A stretch of 30,764 nt of DNA from 2-02-FULL-43-11-A sp964477065 (GTDB lineage Bacteria; Patescibacteriota; Microgenomatia; UBA1406; HO2-37-13b), in contig CAYZCU010000009.1 of the NCBI GenBank assembly GCA_964477065.1, positions 1-30,764 on the forward strand, written 5' to 3'. Shown one piece after another: positions 7,050 through 16,888 of the stretch. Made by a program: the position numbers and the translations under genes. A model generated the notes under the pieces. It saw nothing but the letters and a program-made list of their open reading frames with translations. It did no database searches and was not told the origin of the DNA. Within the stretch, counting starts at the first letter, position 1; every line of letters begins with the position of its first letter.

Positions 7050-8806
7050 ATGAATTCTAGCATATTTGACTCACTCAATGACCAGCAAAAGCAAGCCGTC
7101 CTGTGCGCTCATGGCCCATCGATCGTGCTTGCAGGTGCAGGTTCAGGCAAAACACGTGTTCTGACGCAGAAAGTCCTTCATCTGGTCAATGATCTCGGGG
7201 TAGATTCATCCCATATTGCGATGATGACCTTCACCAATAAAGCCGCCCGCGAGATGCAGGAGCGTGTCCCCTTCACGTTAGGGTTTATTGGCACGTTTCA
7301 TTCTCTCTGTGCACGTATTTTACGACGTGATGCTCCGCATATCGGATTGTCGAATGATTTTGTCATCTACGATGAAGATGATGCCATTTCCCTTTTGAAG
7401 AAGATTATGAAGGGCGTGGTCTTTCGCAAAAAAGTAACGCCAAGCATGATCAAATATCGTATTTCCTCTGCGAAGGATCAGCTTATTGGTCCACAGCGAT
7501 TTGCAAGCATGGTTGCAAATGAATATGACGAAGCCGTCGCCACAATTTATATGAAATATCAACAACGACTTGTTGAAAATAATGCAGTTGACTTTGATGA
7601 TCTCATTTTTAAAACGGTGTTATTGTTTAAAGAACATCCCGAAGTCTTGGCTCGTTATAACAACCAATTTACGCATATACTGGTTGATGAATTTCAGGAT
7701 ACAAATACAGCGCAATATGTTTTGGCACGTATGCTTGCACAAAAAGATAAAAATATAACTGTTGTTCATGGAGAGGCGCTGATATTCATAATCTCAAAAA
7801 AATTGAACATGATTTTCCAGGTACAAAGGTTTTTCATTTGGAGCAAAATTATCGGTCAACGCAAAAGGTTCTGGATTTTGCCTATGATGTCATCAATTCG
7901 ACGAATGCGCACCCGGTGCTTGAGCTTTTTACGAATAATGAGACAGGGGAGGATATTGGTATTCAGCAATTAGAGACTGAACAGGATGAAGGGGTCTTTA
8001 TAGCTCATGAGGTTGAAAAAATTCTGCGGGCAGGTGGGGCATATGACGATTGTGCTGTGCTGTATCGGATGAATGCCCAATCCCGTGTGATTGAGGAAGC
8101 TTTTTTGCATTATGGTATCCCCTATGTTTTGATTGGCGGAACACGATTTTATGAGCGTAAAGAAATTAAAGACATGCTCGCATACTTGCGATTGTTGCTC
8201 AATCCAATTGACGAGGTGTCTCGAGATCGCGCCATCAAATTGGGCAAGTCGCGGTTTGCCAAGTTTCAAGTATTCCAAGAAGACATGCATGAGCGGATAC
8301 ATGATATTTCCACAGATGAGTTGATTGAAAAGATTTTTGACACAACTGGGTATCTTGATTTGTATGATAAAGAAGATCCACAAGATATTCCTCGCCTTGA
8401 AAACTTGAAAGAGTTGCGATCCGTTGCTATGAAATTTCCTGATGTTGTGGAATTTTTACATCAAGTAGCACTTGTCGAATCAGAATATTCAGAAAATGAG
8501 CGCCAGCATACTGGCCAGGCTGGGGTGAAGCTCATGACGCTTCATCAAGCGAAAGGGCTCGAGTTCCCCATTGTCTTTATTGTTGGACTTGAAGAGGGGA
8601 TACTCCCCCATTCTCGAGCGGTGTATGATTCGGATCAGCTTGAGGAAGAAAGGCGGTTGCTCTATGTTGGTATCACTCGTGCACAGAAGAAGCTATACTT
8701 AACGTATGTTCTGCGAAGATTTATATTCGGAAGACGTATGTATGCCCAGCCGTCACGGTTCCTTGAAGACCATATCGAAAAAAGTTCGTATCCACAGACA
8801 TTTTAA
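7050..8806 (+). pseudogene. uvrD: UvrD/PcrA-type SF1 helicase, broken by a frame-shifting deletion that removes motif III
   Basis: UvrD/PcrA helicases unwind DNA 3'-5' in excision repair and fork restart. The first frame (ATG 7050 to about 7765) carries the Walker A AGAGSGKT (K34), TFTNKAAREM, GTFHSLCARIL and LVDEFQDTNTAQ. The second frame (from about 7766 to 8806) resumes at SWRGAD and carries EQNYRST, MTLHQAKGLEFP and RRLLYVGITRAQKKLY. At the junction the family reads V-V-G-D-x-x-Q-S-I-Y-x-W-R-G-A, but here VV is followed directly by SWRGA one frame away. About 25 bases encoding GDxxQSIY are therefore missing. Everything else is intact, which favours a recent lesion or an assembly error. 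A GTG at 7011 is a possible earlier start. FemAB begins directly after the stop. Confidence 0.88.
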
Positions 8807-9802
8807 ATGATTACACTTGAAATCACTCAACCACCAGCGTGGAACACGATTGCCCCGCATCCTCTCGTTTCATGGGAGTGGGGAGAGGCGCGTGAAAAGA
8901 TGGGGATTGATGTCGTGCGCCTTGCTGAATATGAAGGGAACACCCTGACAGACGTGTGCCAAATCACTTTCCATCCCCTACCTCATACACATTTCACTAT
9001 TGGATACGCTCCGCGAACACGCATCCCATCAGGAGACATGCTCAAGGCGATAAAGGAGCAAGCTCGGGCTAAGAAGGCAGTTTTTGTCAAATTTGAACCG
9101 TATGTTCATGCGACAGATGCAGGACACGATCCGCACTATGATGAATTTTTGAAGCACGTGACGCATTCAACGCATCCGCTTTTCCCAAAATGGACGCAAA
9201 TGCTTGACCTTCAGCACACTGAAGAAGAGCTTTTTGAAGCGCTCAAACCTAAGTGGCGATACAATATCAAACTTGCACAGCGAAAAGGTGTCCATGTGCG
9301 TGAAATGACCACAGATCATGGTTTTGAAATTTTCTCAAAACTGTATTTTGAGACGACACATCGCCAAGAATATGCTGGACATTCCAAGCAGTATCATGAA
9401 ATCGTCTATCGCACACTGAAAGAATCAATGGGGCACATATTGATCGCATTTTATGAGGACATTCCCCTGTCGGCGTATCATTTATTCTTATTCAACGATG
9501 TTCTGTATTATCCGTACGGCGGATCGTCTGTCGAGCATCGACACGTGATGGCTTCAAATGCGCTTATGTGGGAGGCGATCCGGTTTGGTCTACGACATCA
9601 TGCAAAGACATTTGATATGTGGGGATCATTATCTCCAGACTATGCGCAGGATACGACAGGTTGGGGAGGATTTACTCGATTTAAAGAAGGTTATGGTACA
9701 GATTTTGTTGAGTTTGTGGGAAGTTTTGATCTCGTTCTCAATCCTGTTTTGTATCGAGTGTATAATGTTGCGGATGTTGTCCGTAAAAAGTTTTTTCTGT
9801 AA
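8807..9802 (+). CDS. FemAB/FemX-type peptidoglycan aminoacyltransferase
   Basis: FemABX enzymes add amino acids from aminoacyl-tRNA to the peptidoglycan stem peptide to build the interpeptide bridge. The 331-residue product shows the tandem GNAT-like layout of the family. The motif around KPKWRYNIKLAQRKGV (about 147-162) is present, as is the C-terminal block with YYPYGGSS (about 234-241), SNALMWEAI, FDMWGS and GWGGFTRFKEGYG (about 285-297). Its length fits (about 330-420). It starts at the base after the helicase stop and ends 3 bases before the next gene, so it is embedded in an operon of DNA helicases without obvious functional link. Substrate amino acid and acceptor cannot be told. Confidence 0.9.
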   Translation: MITLEITQPPAWNTIAPHPLVSWEWGEAREKMGIDVVRLAEYEGNTLTDVCQITFHPLPHTHFTIGYAPRTRIPSGDMLKAIKEQARAKKAVFVKFEPYVHATDAGHDPHYDEFLKHVTHSTHPLFPKWTQMLDLQHTEEELFEALKPKWRYNIKLAQRKGVHVREMTTDHGFEIFSKLYFETTHRQEYAGHSKQYHEIVYRTLKESMGHILIAFYEDIPLSAYHLFLFNDVLYYPYGGSSVEHRHVMASNALMWEAIRFGLRHHAKTFDMWGSLSPDYAQDTTGWGGFTRFKEGYGTDFVEFVGSFDLVLNPVLYRVYNVADVVRKKFFL

Positions 9803-9805
9803 TGC

Positions 9806-12800
9806 ATGACAACTTCGTACCAGCAGGCCTTCGACCAACTCAATCCTGTCCAGCGCACTGCCGTAGAAGCATTGGAAGGGCCAGTCATGGTCGTTGCAGG
9901 CCCTGGCACAGGTAAGACGCAGGTGCTTGCCACACGCATTGCACATATCCTGCAAAAGACTGACACGCCAGCGTATGCAATTCTTGCACTGACATTTACG
10001 GAGTCCGCGGCGGTGAACATGCGCGAGCGCGTTGTGAAGCTCATCGGCAAAGATGGCTACTATGTGAACATCATGACGTTCCATGCCTTTTGTACAGATG
10101 TCCTCAAATCTCATCCCGAATACTTCCCCATCGATCGCCAAAGTGAGCCACTCAATGATCTCGAAAAATATGACATGTTTCAAACGATTATGATGTCACT
10201 TGATTTGAATGTGCTACGCCCTTTGAATACCCCTCTGTTTTATATTAAGGATTGTATCAGCGCCATTTCTCAGCTCAAGCGTGAAGGTGTTGGCCCTGAC
10301 GACTATATACGAATCATTGAAAAAGAATGGGCGGGACTTGATGCAGATACAACGTTGACGAAAGCACAAAAAGCCATCCAACTCAAGCAACGTGATAAAA
10401 ATTCAGAACTTGCTCAGATCTACCGTGCGTATGAAACACAGTTGCGATCGCGTATGCGTTATGACTTTGATGATATGATTTCGCTGGTTGTCGAGGCATT
10501 TCGTATGCACGAGACACTGTTGTTGGAATATCAGGAAAAACTTCACTACTTTCTCGTAGATGAATATCAGGATACAAACACCGCTCAAAACATGGTTGTT
10601 GAAATGCTTGCTCAGTATTGGGGAGAGAAAGCAAATTTGTTTGTTGTCGGTGATCCGAACCAATCAATTTATCGCTTTCAAGGCGCTTCGATTGAAAATA
10701 CTTTGGAGTTTGTGAAAAAGTTTCCGGATGCACAGGTAGTAACCCTAGATACGGGCTATCGGTGTCCACAGATGATCTATGATGCTGCACACGAGTTGAT
10801 AGGACACAATATTCTGACACAAGAATCGAGTACCCATGAGCTACATGAAGCTGTGTCTGCGCGTCTTACTCGACCTGACACTATGCTTGGAGATAGGATT
10901 AAGGTTGGTCAGTTCCCTTCACGCATGCTTGAATTGGTCTATGTTGCCCAGGAGATCAAGAAGCTCAATAAATCTGGAACTGCATATGAAGACATTGCGT
11001 TGCTCTATCGACAAAACGCAGATGCGGTTGAGATCCAACGAGTGCTTGAAAAATGGGGAATTCCGTATGAAATTGAAGGTGGAGAAAATGTACTTGAATC
11101 AGATATGATTCGACAGCTGATGCAATTGATGTATGTCATCCAAGATATCAAACAGGGCACAGAAGATGAGAAACTTTTTGAAGTGATGGCTTATGCGTGG
11201 ACTGATATAGATCCAGTTTTGGCTATGAAAATAGCACAATCTGCAGGGCGGGGAGGTATGTCTATTGTCACGTTGGTAAGTAAAGGATTCGATGAATTTC
11301 AAAAATATTACACGCGTGATGATGTCACGCCTTTGGCATTTCATACTGCTGAGATCTTTATCCAGCAGCTTCACACATGGGCAATTGATGACATGCGCTA
11401 TGTCTTTACCGAGTGGTTTGAAAGGTTAATTCAACAATCAGGCTACCTGAAATATGTGTTGAAACAGAATAATAAAATTGAACTTCTCACAAACGTCAAT
11501 TCCATTTTTCGAGAAGTTAAATCCCTCGTCTCAGATACAAAAAACATGAAACTCGAAGATTTTCTCAGAGCCATTTCAACAATGTATGAGCATCATATGA
11601 GTATTTTTGCAGAGGATATGAATGTGCAAAAAGGGGTTGTCCATCTCTCAACGGTGCATCGAGCAAAGGGGCGGGAATGGAAAAAAGTCTTCTTGATGCA
11701 TTGTCAAAATGGCAAATGGGGCAATACCAATCATCGCGAGATGATTCCGTTTCCCGATGGGCTTCTTCATAGTACGGATATATCTAAGAAAGAACGCAAT
11801 GAGGATGAAAGGAGATTATTTTATGTTGCTTTGACTCGTGCACAAGAAAGTCTCTATGTTGTTTCAGCTGATACAGTCATGGCGAATAACCATTCGAAAC
11901 AAGTTATTCCGAGTATGTTTATTGATGAAATTGGAACTGAAAGATGTGAGCGTCTTTCATCAGAGGAGGTATCAAAGGATTCTTTTGAGCACTTGCAGAC
12001 GCTACTTTTGCCACCGGCCAGTCCCCTCGTCAAAATCTCAGATCGAGAATACTTTGCAGATATGGTGAAAGATTTTACATTGTCAGTGACTTCGCTTAAT
12101 ACATACCTTCGAGATACTGATGAATTTATTCAAAATGTGTTGCTCAAAGTCCCACGTGCAAAGCCAATTCAAATGGCATTTGGTACAGCAGTTCACTATG
12201 CTTTGGAAATGTATAACAAAGCTCGTGTAGAAAAACGTGCCTACGAGAAGGCCCAATTTGTTGCAGATTTTCAAGATGCATTACGTCGTGAAGTTCTGCG
12301 AGAGGCAGATGTCGCGACACACCTTGTTCATGGCAGTGCTGTCCTGGAGGCATACTATGATATGTATGCTCAAAGTGATGCGACTCCCCTGTTTGTCGAA
12401 CGGTTTTTCGGCTATGGATTAAGACGCACGATTCTAGACGATATCCCACTCGTCGGTCGCGTTGATCGTGTTGATCTGATTGATCGAGAGTCAAAGGCGG
12501 TTCGCGTGATTGATTACAAAACCGGACGTACACGAACCATGGGGGAAATTAATGGAAGTACAGCATCTTCAGATCTGACGGAGCGCGAGCAGGCACTTCC
12601 TGAGGGAATTCGGGGGAGCTATAAACGCCAACTTGTTTTTTACAAGCTCCTTGCAGAACTCGATCCGACATTTAAGTATACTGTGGTTGAAGGCATGTTT
12701 GACTTTGTTGAGCCAGATAAGACAAGTCACAAATATGTACGACGCGTGAGTGCCCTTGTTGATCAGGATGTCCAAGACCTCAAAATACTTATTCGTGAAG

Positions 12801-12838
12801 TCATGGGGGAAATCAGAGGATTGAAGTTTTTAGACTGA
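9806..12838 (+). CDS. Helicase-nuclease fusion: UvrD-type SF1 helicase with C-terminal RecB-like PD-(D/E)XK nuclease
   Basis: The 1010-residue protein carries a complete SF1A helicase. Its motifs are Walker A AGPGTGKT (K37), TFTESAAVNMRERV, MTFHAFC, LVDEYQDTNTAQ, VVGDPNQSIYRFQGA, STVHRAKGREW and RRLFYVALTRAQESLYV. From about residue 758 a RecB-family nuclease follows, with FGTAVHYALE, GRVDRVD and VIDYKTGR supplying the His, Asp and D-x-K type residues. The layout matches AddA and actinobacterial AdnAB-type subunits, which resect double-strand breaks. The cysteine positions of an iron-sulfur-stabilised nuclease domain, as in AddB, are absent. No addB lies nearby; recF is at 22117. It probably acts in recombination repair, alone or with a distant partner. 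It is preceded by 3 bases and followed by 6 in the operon. Confidence 0.9.
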   Translation: MTTSYQQAFDQLNPVQRTAVEALEGPVMVVAGPGTGKTQVLATRIAHILQKTDTPAYAILALTFTESAAVNMRERVVKLIGKDGYYVNIMTFHAFCTDVLKSHPEYFPIDRQSEPLNDLEKYDMFQTIMMSLDLNVLRPLNTPLFYIKDCISAISQLKREGVGPDDYIRIIEKEWAGLDADTTLTKAQKAIQLKQRDKNSELAQIYRAYETQLRSRMRYDFDDMISLVVEAFRMHETLLLEYQEKLHYFLVDEYQDTNTAQNMVVEMLAQYWGEKANLFVVGDPNQSIYRFQGASIENTLEFVKKFPDAQVVTLDTGYRCPQMIYDAAHELIGHNILTQESSTHELHEAVSARLTRPDTMLGDRIKVGQFPSRMLELVYVAQEIKKLNKSGTAYEDIALLYRQNADAVEIQRVLEKWGIPYEIEGGENVLESDMIRQLMQLMYVIQDIKQGTEDEKLFEVMAYAWTDIDPVLAMKIAQSAGRGGMSIVTLVSKGFDEFQKYYTRDDVTPLAFHTAEIFIQQLHTWAIDDMRYVFTEWFERLIQQSGYLKYVLKQNNKIELLTNVNSIFREVKSLVSDTKNMKLEDFLRAISTMYEHHMSIFAEDMNVQKGVVHLSTVHRAKGREWKKVFLMHCQNGKWGNTNHREMIPFPDGLLHSTDISKKERNEDERRLFYVALTRAQESLYVVSADTVMANNHSKQVIPSMFIDEIGTERCERLSSEEVSKDSFEHLQTLLLPPASPLVKISDREYFADMVKDFTLSVTSLNTYLRDTDEFIQNVLLKVPRAKPIQMAFGTAVHYALEMYNKARVEKRAYEKAQFVADFQDALRREVLREADVATHLVHGSAVLEAYYDMYAQSDATPLFVERFFGYGLRRTILDDIPLVGRVDRVDLIDRESKAVRVIDYKTGRTRTMGEINGSTASSDLTEREQALPEGIRGSYKRQLVFYKLLAELDPTFKYTVVEGMFDFVEPDKTSHKYVRRVSALVDQDVQDLKILIREVMGEIRGLKFLD

Positions 12839-12844
12839 CGTACT

Positions 12845-13960
12845 ATGAGAAGAAGCCAATATTTTAAACTCATTTTATTTTTCACAGCAGGGAATATTTT
12901 GGGGACATTTAGTGGGTCAGTCTTACCTGTTCATTATCTCGAAAGCGGCGTTACAATGACACAGATGGCTATAGGACAGCTTATTATCTTTGCTACGCAT
13001 AGTATTGCACTTCTTATCATACGGCAGTATAGAGCGAAAATGGGATTTTACCTGTCAACAATACTTGGATTCGTACAATTGCTTTTTGTTGTTCATATCC
13101 AATCCATCTGGCAATTTTACCTATCATCTGTTATAGCTGGAATAACAATACATTTACTCTATACAGCATATAATTATGCCCATTTTTCAAATACAAAATC
13201 GGGGAATGTTGGAGTGAGTTCTGGAATTATGTTTAGTATTCCTCGCATCATTGGTGTTGTACTTCCTCTTGTAGCAGGCTACATCATAGGATTAAACATA
13301 ACTATCCTTTGGCTTCTTTCAGGTATATTAGCAATATGTACGCTCTTCACGATTCCTGCACTGGATGATTTTCAGATGAATTACTCCTTGAAGAAGATGA
13401 TACAGTCCACAAAATCAGTTCGATTATTTTTGATTTATGAAGGTATATGGTCGGCGCTTATCTTTGCAATCATTCCCATTTATACTCTTACATTTATTCA
13501 TAAACCTGAATCATTCGGGATATTTATCGCCTATATAGGACTTGCCGGATTTACAGCAAATATGGTTTTAGGAAAATTGACAGATAGATTGAAAAAGCGA
13601 TCAGTATTCCTATATCCCGTAACAATTATTTTAGCAGTGATCACGTATGCATTCCCTTATTTTCAATCATCTCTTTGGGGATGGCTGATTATTGCTGGTT
13701 TAACAACGTTCTTTACACCTATGTTTTGGAATCTTACCTGTGCACTTGTGATTGATAATACAGACCATCATGACGAATCAATTCCAGGGCGGGAACTATT
13801 TCTTGATATTGGGAGACTCATTGGACTCTCTGCTACCGTCGTAAGTTTTATCTATGAGTCACAACCTACATACATATTTCTGTTTCTAGGGACAGCAATG
13901 ATATGCTTTTTTCTCAATCTTGTCATTCAGAGAATTTCAGGTACGTATACGTACCTGTAG
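12845..13960 (+). CDS. MFS-type transporter
   Basis: The 371-residue protein is hydrophobic throughout, with about 11-12 predicted membrane segments. A central basic cytoplasmic loop (about 178-195, LKKMIQSTKSVR) splits it into two halves, the standard major-facilitator layout. The loop between TM8 and TM9-like segments reads GKLTDRLKKRS, the family G-x-x-x-D-R-x-x-R-like motif A copy. The substrate cannot be inferred. It is the last gene of the operon. Base use looks more AT-rich than in the helicase genes before it, by eye. It converges on rpoD with one base between the stops and no visible terminator. Confidence 0.8.
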   Translation: MRRSQYFKLILFFTAGNILGTFSGSVLPVHYLESGVTMTQMAIGQLIIFATHSIALLIIRQYRAKMGFYLSTILGFVQLLFVVHIQSIWQFYLSSVIAGITIHLLYTAYNYAHFSNTKSGNVGVSSGIMFSIPRIIGVVLPLVAGYIIGLNITILWLLSGILAICTLFTIPALDDFQMNYSLKKMIQSTKSVRLFLIYEGIWSALIFAIIPIYTLTFIHKPESFGIFIAYIGLAGFTANMVLGKLTDRLKKRSVFLYPVTIILAVITYAFPYFQSSLWGWLIIAGLTTFFTPMFWNLTCALVIDNTDHHDESIPGRELFLDIGRLIGLSATVVSFIYESQPTYIFLFLGTAMICFFLNLVIQRISGTYTYL

Positions 13961-13961
13961 A

Positions 13962-15053
13962 CTATTCCACAAAATCCTTGAGCTTGCGTGCTCGGGTGGG
14001 GTGGCGAAGTTTGCGAATAGCTTTTGCTTCAATCTGGCGAATGCGTTCACGTGTGACACTGAACTCTTTTCCAACATCTTCAAGTGTCTTTGGCTTTCCA
14101 TCATCCAAACCGAAGCGCATGATCAAAACCTTGCGTTCACGGTCGGATAGCGTATCAAGGACTTCATTCAAGTAATCACGCAAAAATTCCTTTGAAACAG
14201 AGTCATAGAGCGTTGGTTGGTCACCATCTGCAATAAATTGCTCAAGTGTGGATTCCATATCTTCACCAACGGGTGTAGAAAGTGATTTGGGATGCTGTGA
14301 AATCTTAATAAGATTTTCAACTTCCTTTTCAGTGATTTCCATGTCTTTTGCAACTTCTTTGTTTTTTGGCTCACGGCCAAGAAGCTGAGTGAGTTTGCGC
14401 TGGGTCTTGTAGTAGCGATTAATATTGTCAACCATGTGCACAGGAATACGAATGGTGCGGGATTGATCAGCAATAGCACGCGTGATGGCTTGGCGAATCC
14501 ACCATGTTGCATATGTAGAAAACTTGAATCCTCTGCGCCAATCATATTTCTCAACTGCTTTGATAAGTCCACGATTACCCTCTTGGATCAAATCCAAGAA
14601 TGACAAGCGTCGACCGAGATATTTTTTGGCAATAGACACAACAAGTCGCAAGTTAGATCGAATAAGTGTGCGGTGAGCTTCCATATCTTGCTTCTCACAT
14701 CGCTGTGCAAGATCAATCTCTTGTTCAAACGTCAAGAGGGGATACATACCAATTTCTTTAAGATACATTTTGATGGGATCAAGAGATTCACCCTGTTTTG
14801 ATGTGATGAGGCGTTTAAGTTCTTTTTCAATGTCCTCGATGGACTTTTTAGCATCTTCCTCTTCACGAGAAGCGACATTATCGAAGATATCAATGTTGAG
14901 TTTGATGGCTTCGTCAAAGAACATATCGATGTCTTCAACGTGCTTTTCAGGCTCAGGATACACAAAAAAAATATCATCTATGACGATGAATCCATTCTCC
15001 TGCCCTTGAGCCAGTAGCTCTTGAGCCGATTGCGGGATCTTTTGCATTGACAT
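13962..15053 (-). CDS. rpoD: Primary sigma factor RpoD (sigma-70)
   Basis: This is the housekeeping sigma factor that directs RNA polymerase to -10/-35 promoters. The 363-residue protein is short because the nonconserved region and most of region 1.1 are missing; an acidic N-terminus (about 35-90) takes that place. Region 1.2 starts at DPIKMYLKEIG (92-102). Region 2 lies at about 129-200, with the core-binding/-10 motif RRGFKFSTYATWWIRQAI. Region 3 is at about 205-285. Region 4 at about 300-355 contains the DNA-binding motif FSVTRERIRQIEAKAIRKLRHP. It lies 11 bases after dnaG, the classic primase-sigma pairing. An in-frame ATG two codons downstream (15047) is an equally possible start. Confidence 0.96.
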   Translation of the reverse strand: MSMQKIPQSAQELLAQGQENGFIVIDDIFFVYPEPEKHVEDIDMFFDEAIKLNIDIFDNVASREEEDAKKSIEDIEKELKRLITSKQGESLDPIKMYLKEIGMYPLLTFEQEIDLAQRCEKQDMEAHRTLIRSNLRLVVSIAKKYLGRRLSFLDLIQEGNRGLIKAVEKYDWRRGFKFSTYATWWIRQAITRAIADQSRTIRIPVHMVDNINRYYKTQRKLTQLLGREPKNKEVAKDMEITEKEVENLIKISQHPKSLSTPVGEDMESTLEQFIADGDQPTLYDSVSKEFLRDYLNEVLDTLSDRERKVLIMRFGLDDGKPKTLEDVGKEFSVTRERIRQIEAKAIRKLRHPTRARKLKDFVE

Positions 15054-15064
15054 AACAGTGCATT

Positions 15065-16855
15065 CTACAGGATACGAAGCTCTTTTTCAACTTGAGCGAG
15101 TTTCTCCATCATCGTGTGGATACTGGTTGAATCATGATCTTCGTCCTGTGATTGTGCGACAGTATCTTTGAGTATATGCTTCAAAGACAGTTTCTTCAAC
15201 TCTAAAAGTGTTTTTTTGAATATTTTCAATATGTGAAGAGGGTCTGAATCTTCTTTTTCAGCAGAAATATCATGCAAAAAGAGTTCATCCAGCACACTGT
15301 GAAGAGCTGGTGTAAATGAATGCGCAAAAAGTGAGATATCAAATTTTTGTCCTTGATATGCAATGAGTGCTTGACATATCTGGGCATAGGAAGGAATCGT
15401 AAAGTCGCTTGGTTCGAGAATCTCCTTGAGTAATGCAATATTGGGCAAAGGATCGTCACTTTGCAGAACCTGAGCTAAGATATGTTTTTGCAACGCCTCG
15501 TGTCTATCAATCTTGATCGTCTGTGTCGGGGGTGTGTGCGGTGTGGAAACTTTGCCTTTCAGAGCAAAGGTGCGGAGGGATGATTCGACATCACGCACAT
15601 CAATCCCAACCGCATCTGCAAGGCGTTTGATATAGTGCGACCGGATAATCGAATTCGTAATGCCATGTAAAAACGGCAAAACATCATCAACAGCTTCTTT
15701 TTTAGCGTATGCATCTGCTGAACCAGATTGTGTATGGCGCGAGAGTGCAGTGTCCAGAATAAAATCATAAATCGGAATTGGCTTTTTGATGAGTTTTTTA
15801 TATGCAACTGGATCTTTTGCAAGTGCTTCATCAGGATCTTTGGCAAAGTCATAGCGAATGATGTCGATACGAAAATCCATATCTTCCGCATCTTTAATTG
15901 CCTTGAGTGTGGTTTGCGTTCCTGAAAAATCCGCATCAAGTGCAAGAATGAGATGTTGCGTATATCGCTTCAAAAGCATGAGTTGATCTTTTGTAAAAGC
16001 AGAACCTTTGATAGCAACTGTATTACCGATACCATGTTTGTATGAACTTATCATGTCAAATTCGCCTTCGACAATAATGGCAATCTTTTCTTTGCGAATG
16101 GCTTCGTGCGCGACATGCATGCCATACAAGGTTTCGCGCTTGCGATAGATAGGTGTTTCAGGAGAATTCACATATTTTGCCTGTTTTTCATCCTTGATCA
16201 GAAGTCGTCCAGAAAACCCAAGTATGTTCTGACGAGCATCTATGATGGGAAACATCAGTCGCCCTCGAAAACGGTCATAAAAGCGACTCGGGTCCTTGGA
16301 ACTGCGAAGAGCAAGTCCGGCTCGCTCGATGTCCTCTTCGCGATAGCCTTTTTTCATGAGAAATTTCAAAAGGGAGTCCCATGATTCAGGGGCATACCCA
16401 AGCTGAAATGTGGTTGCCAGTGCATCCGTGACGCCCCGATCCTTGATGTATGCACGAGCCGGCTTCCCAGAAGGATGCGTGGTTAGAAGATACTGATAAT
16501 ACTTCGACGTCATTTGGTTGATTCTTAGAAGGAGCTCTTTATCTTTCCATGAGCGATCCTCGATTTTTGTTGTTTCAAGCGTGACGCCAGTTAGTTGTGC
16601 CAGTTCCTTGAGCGCCTCGAAAAAAGTGATATTTTCCCATTTCATCAAAAATGAAATAACATCTCCCCCTTCTTGGCACGCACCAAAGCATCTCCAAATC
16701 TGCCGATCCGGAGAAACAGTGAATGATGGCGTTTTTTCGTTGTGAAACGGGCAACAGGCTTTGTACGTCCTGCCCATTTTTTTCAAGGGAACAAGCGCAT
16801 TGATATACTCAACGATATCAATTTTTCGTTTAATGTCATCAATAGTAGAGTCCAT
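15065..16855 (-). CDS. dnaG: DNA primase DnaG
   Basis: DnaG synthesises RNA primers for replication. In the 596-residue product the N-terminal zinc-binding domain has C35-x2-H38 and C56-x3-C60 (CPFH and CFGACQEGGD). Most bacterial primases have CFGCG, so there is one extra residue in the second knuckle. The RNA polymerase core follows. Its TOPRIM domain shows VEGEFDMIS (acidic E) and ALDADFSG (D-x-D), with AIKGSAFTKDQ between. The C-terminal third (about 440-596), likely the helicase-binding domain, is weakly conserved. The gene is followed by rpoD after 11 bases. A minus-strand TACAAT box lies 13 bases before the ATG. Confidence 0.96.
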   Translation of the reverse strand: MDSTIDDIKRKIDIVEYINALVPLKKMGRTYKACCPFHNEKTPSFTVSPDRQIWRCFGACQEGGDVISFLMKWENITFFEALKELAQLTGVTLETTKIEDRSWKDKELLLRINQMTSKYYQYLLTTHPSGKPARAYIKDRGVTDALATTFQLGYAPESWDSLLKFLMKKGYREEDIERAGLALRSSKDPSRFYDRFRGRLMFPIIDARQNILGFSGRLLIKDEKQAKYVNSPETPIYRKRETLYGMHVAHEAIRKEKIAIIVEGEFDMISSYKHGIGNTVAIKGSAFTKDQLMLLKRYTQHLILALDADFSGTQTTLKAIKDAEDMDFRIDIIRYDFAKDPDEALAKDPVAYKKLIKKPIPIYDFILDTALSRHTQSGSADAYAKKEAVDDVLPFLHGITNSIIRSHYIKRLADAVGIDVRDVESSLRTFALKGKVSTPHTPPTQTIKIDRHEALQKHILAQVLQSDDPLPNIALLKEILEPSDFTIPSYAQICQALIAYQGQKFDISLFAHSFTPALHSVLDELFLHDISAEKEDSDPLHILKIFKKTLLELKKLSLKHILKDTVAQSQDEDHDSTSIHTMMEKLAQVEKELRIL

Positions 16856-16868
16856 GCAGGTGTGCCCT

Positions 16869-16874
16869 ATTGTA
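16869..16874 (-). promoter_or_regulatory. Candidate -10 box of dnaG-rpoD (TACAAT)
   Basis: TACAAT on the minus strand ends 13 bases before the dnaG ATG, in the short gap after the protease gene. The -35 region is poor. Transcription would start about 6 bases before the ATG. Confidence 0.4.
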
Positions 16875-16888
16875 GCATACGATGTGTC

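Noticed and set aside
7755..7775. Programmed ribosomal frameshift in the helicase gene
   Set aside because: There is no slippery sequence, and frame switching would not restore the missing GDxxQSIY motif. A deletion or assembly error explains it better.
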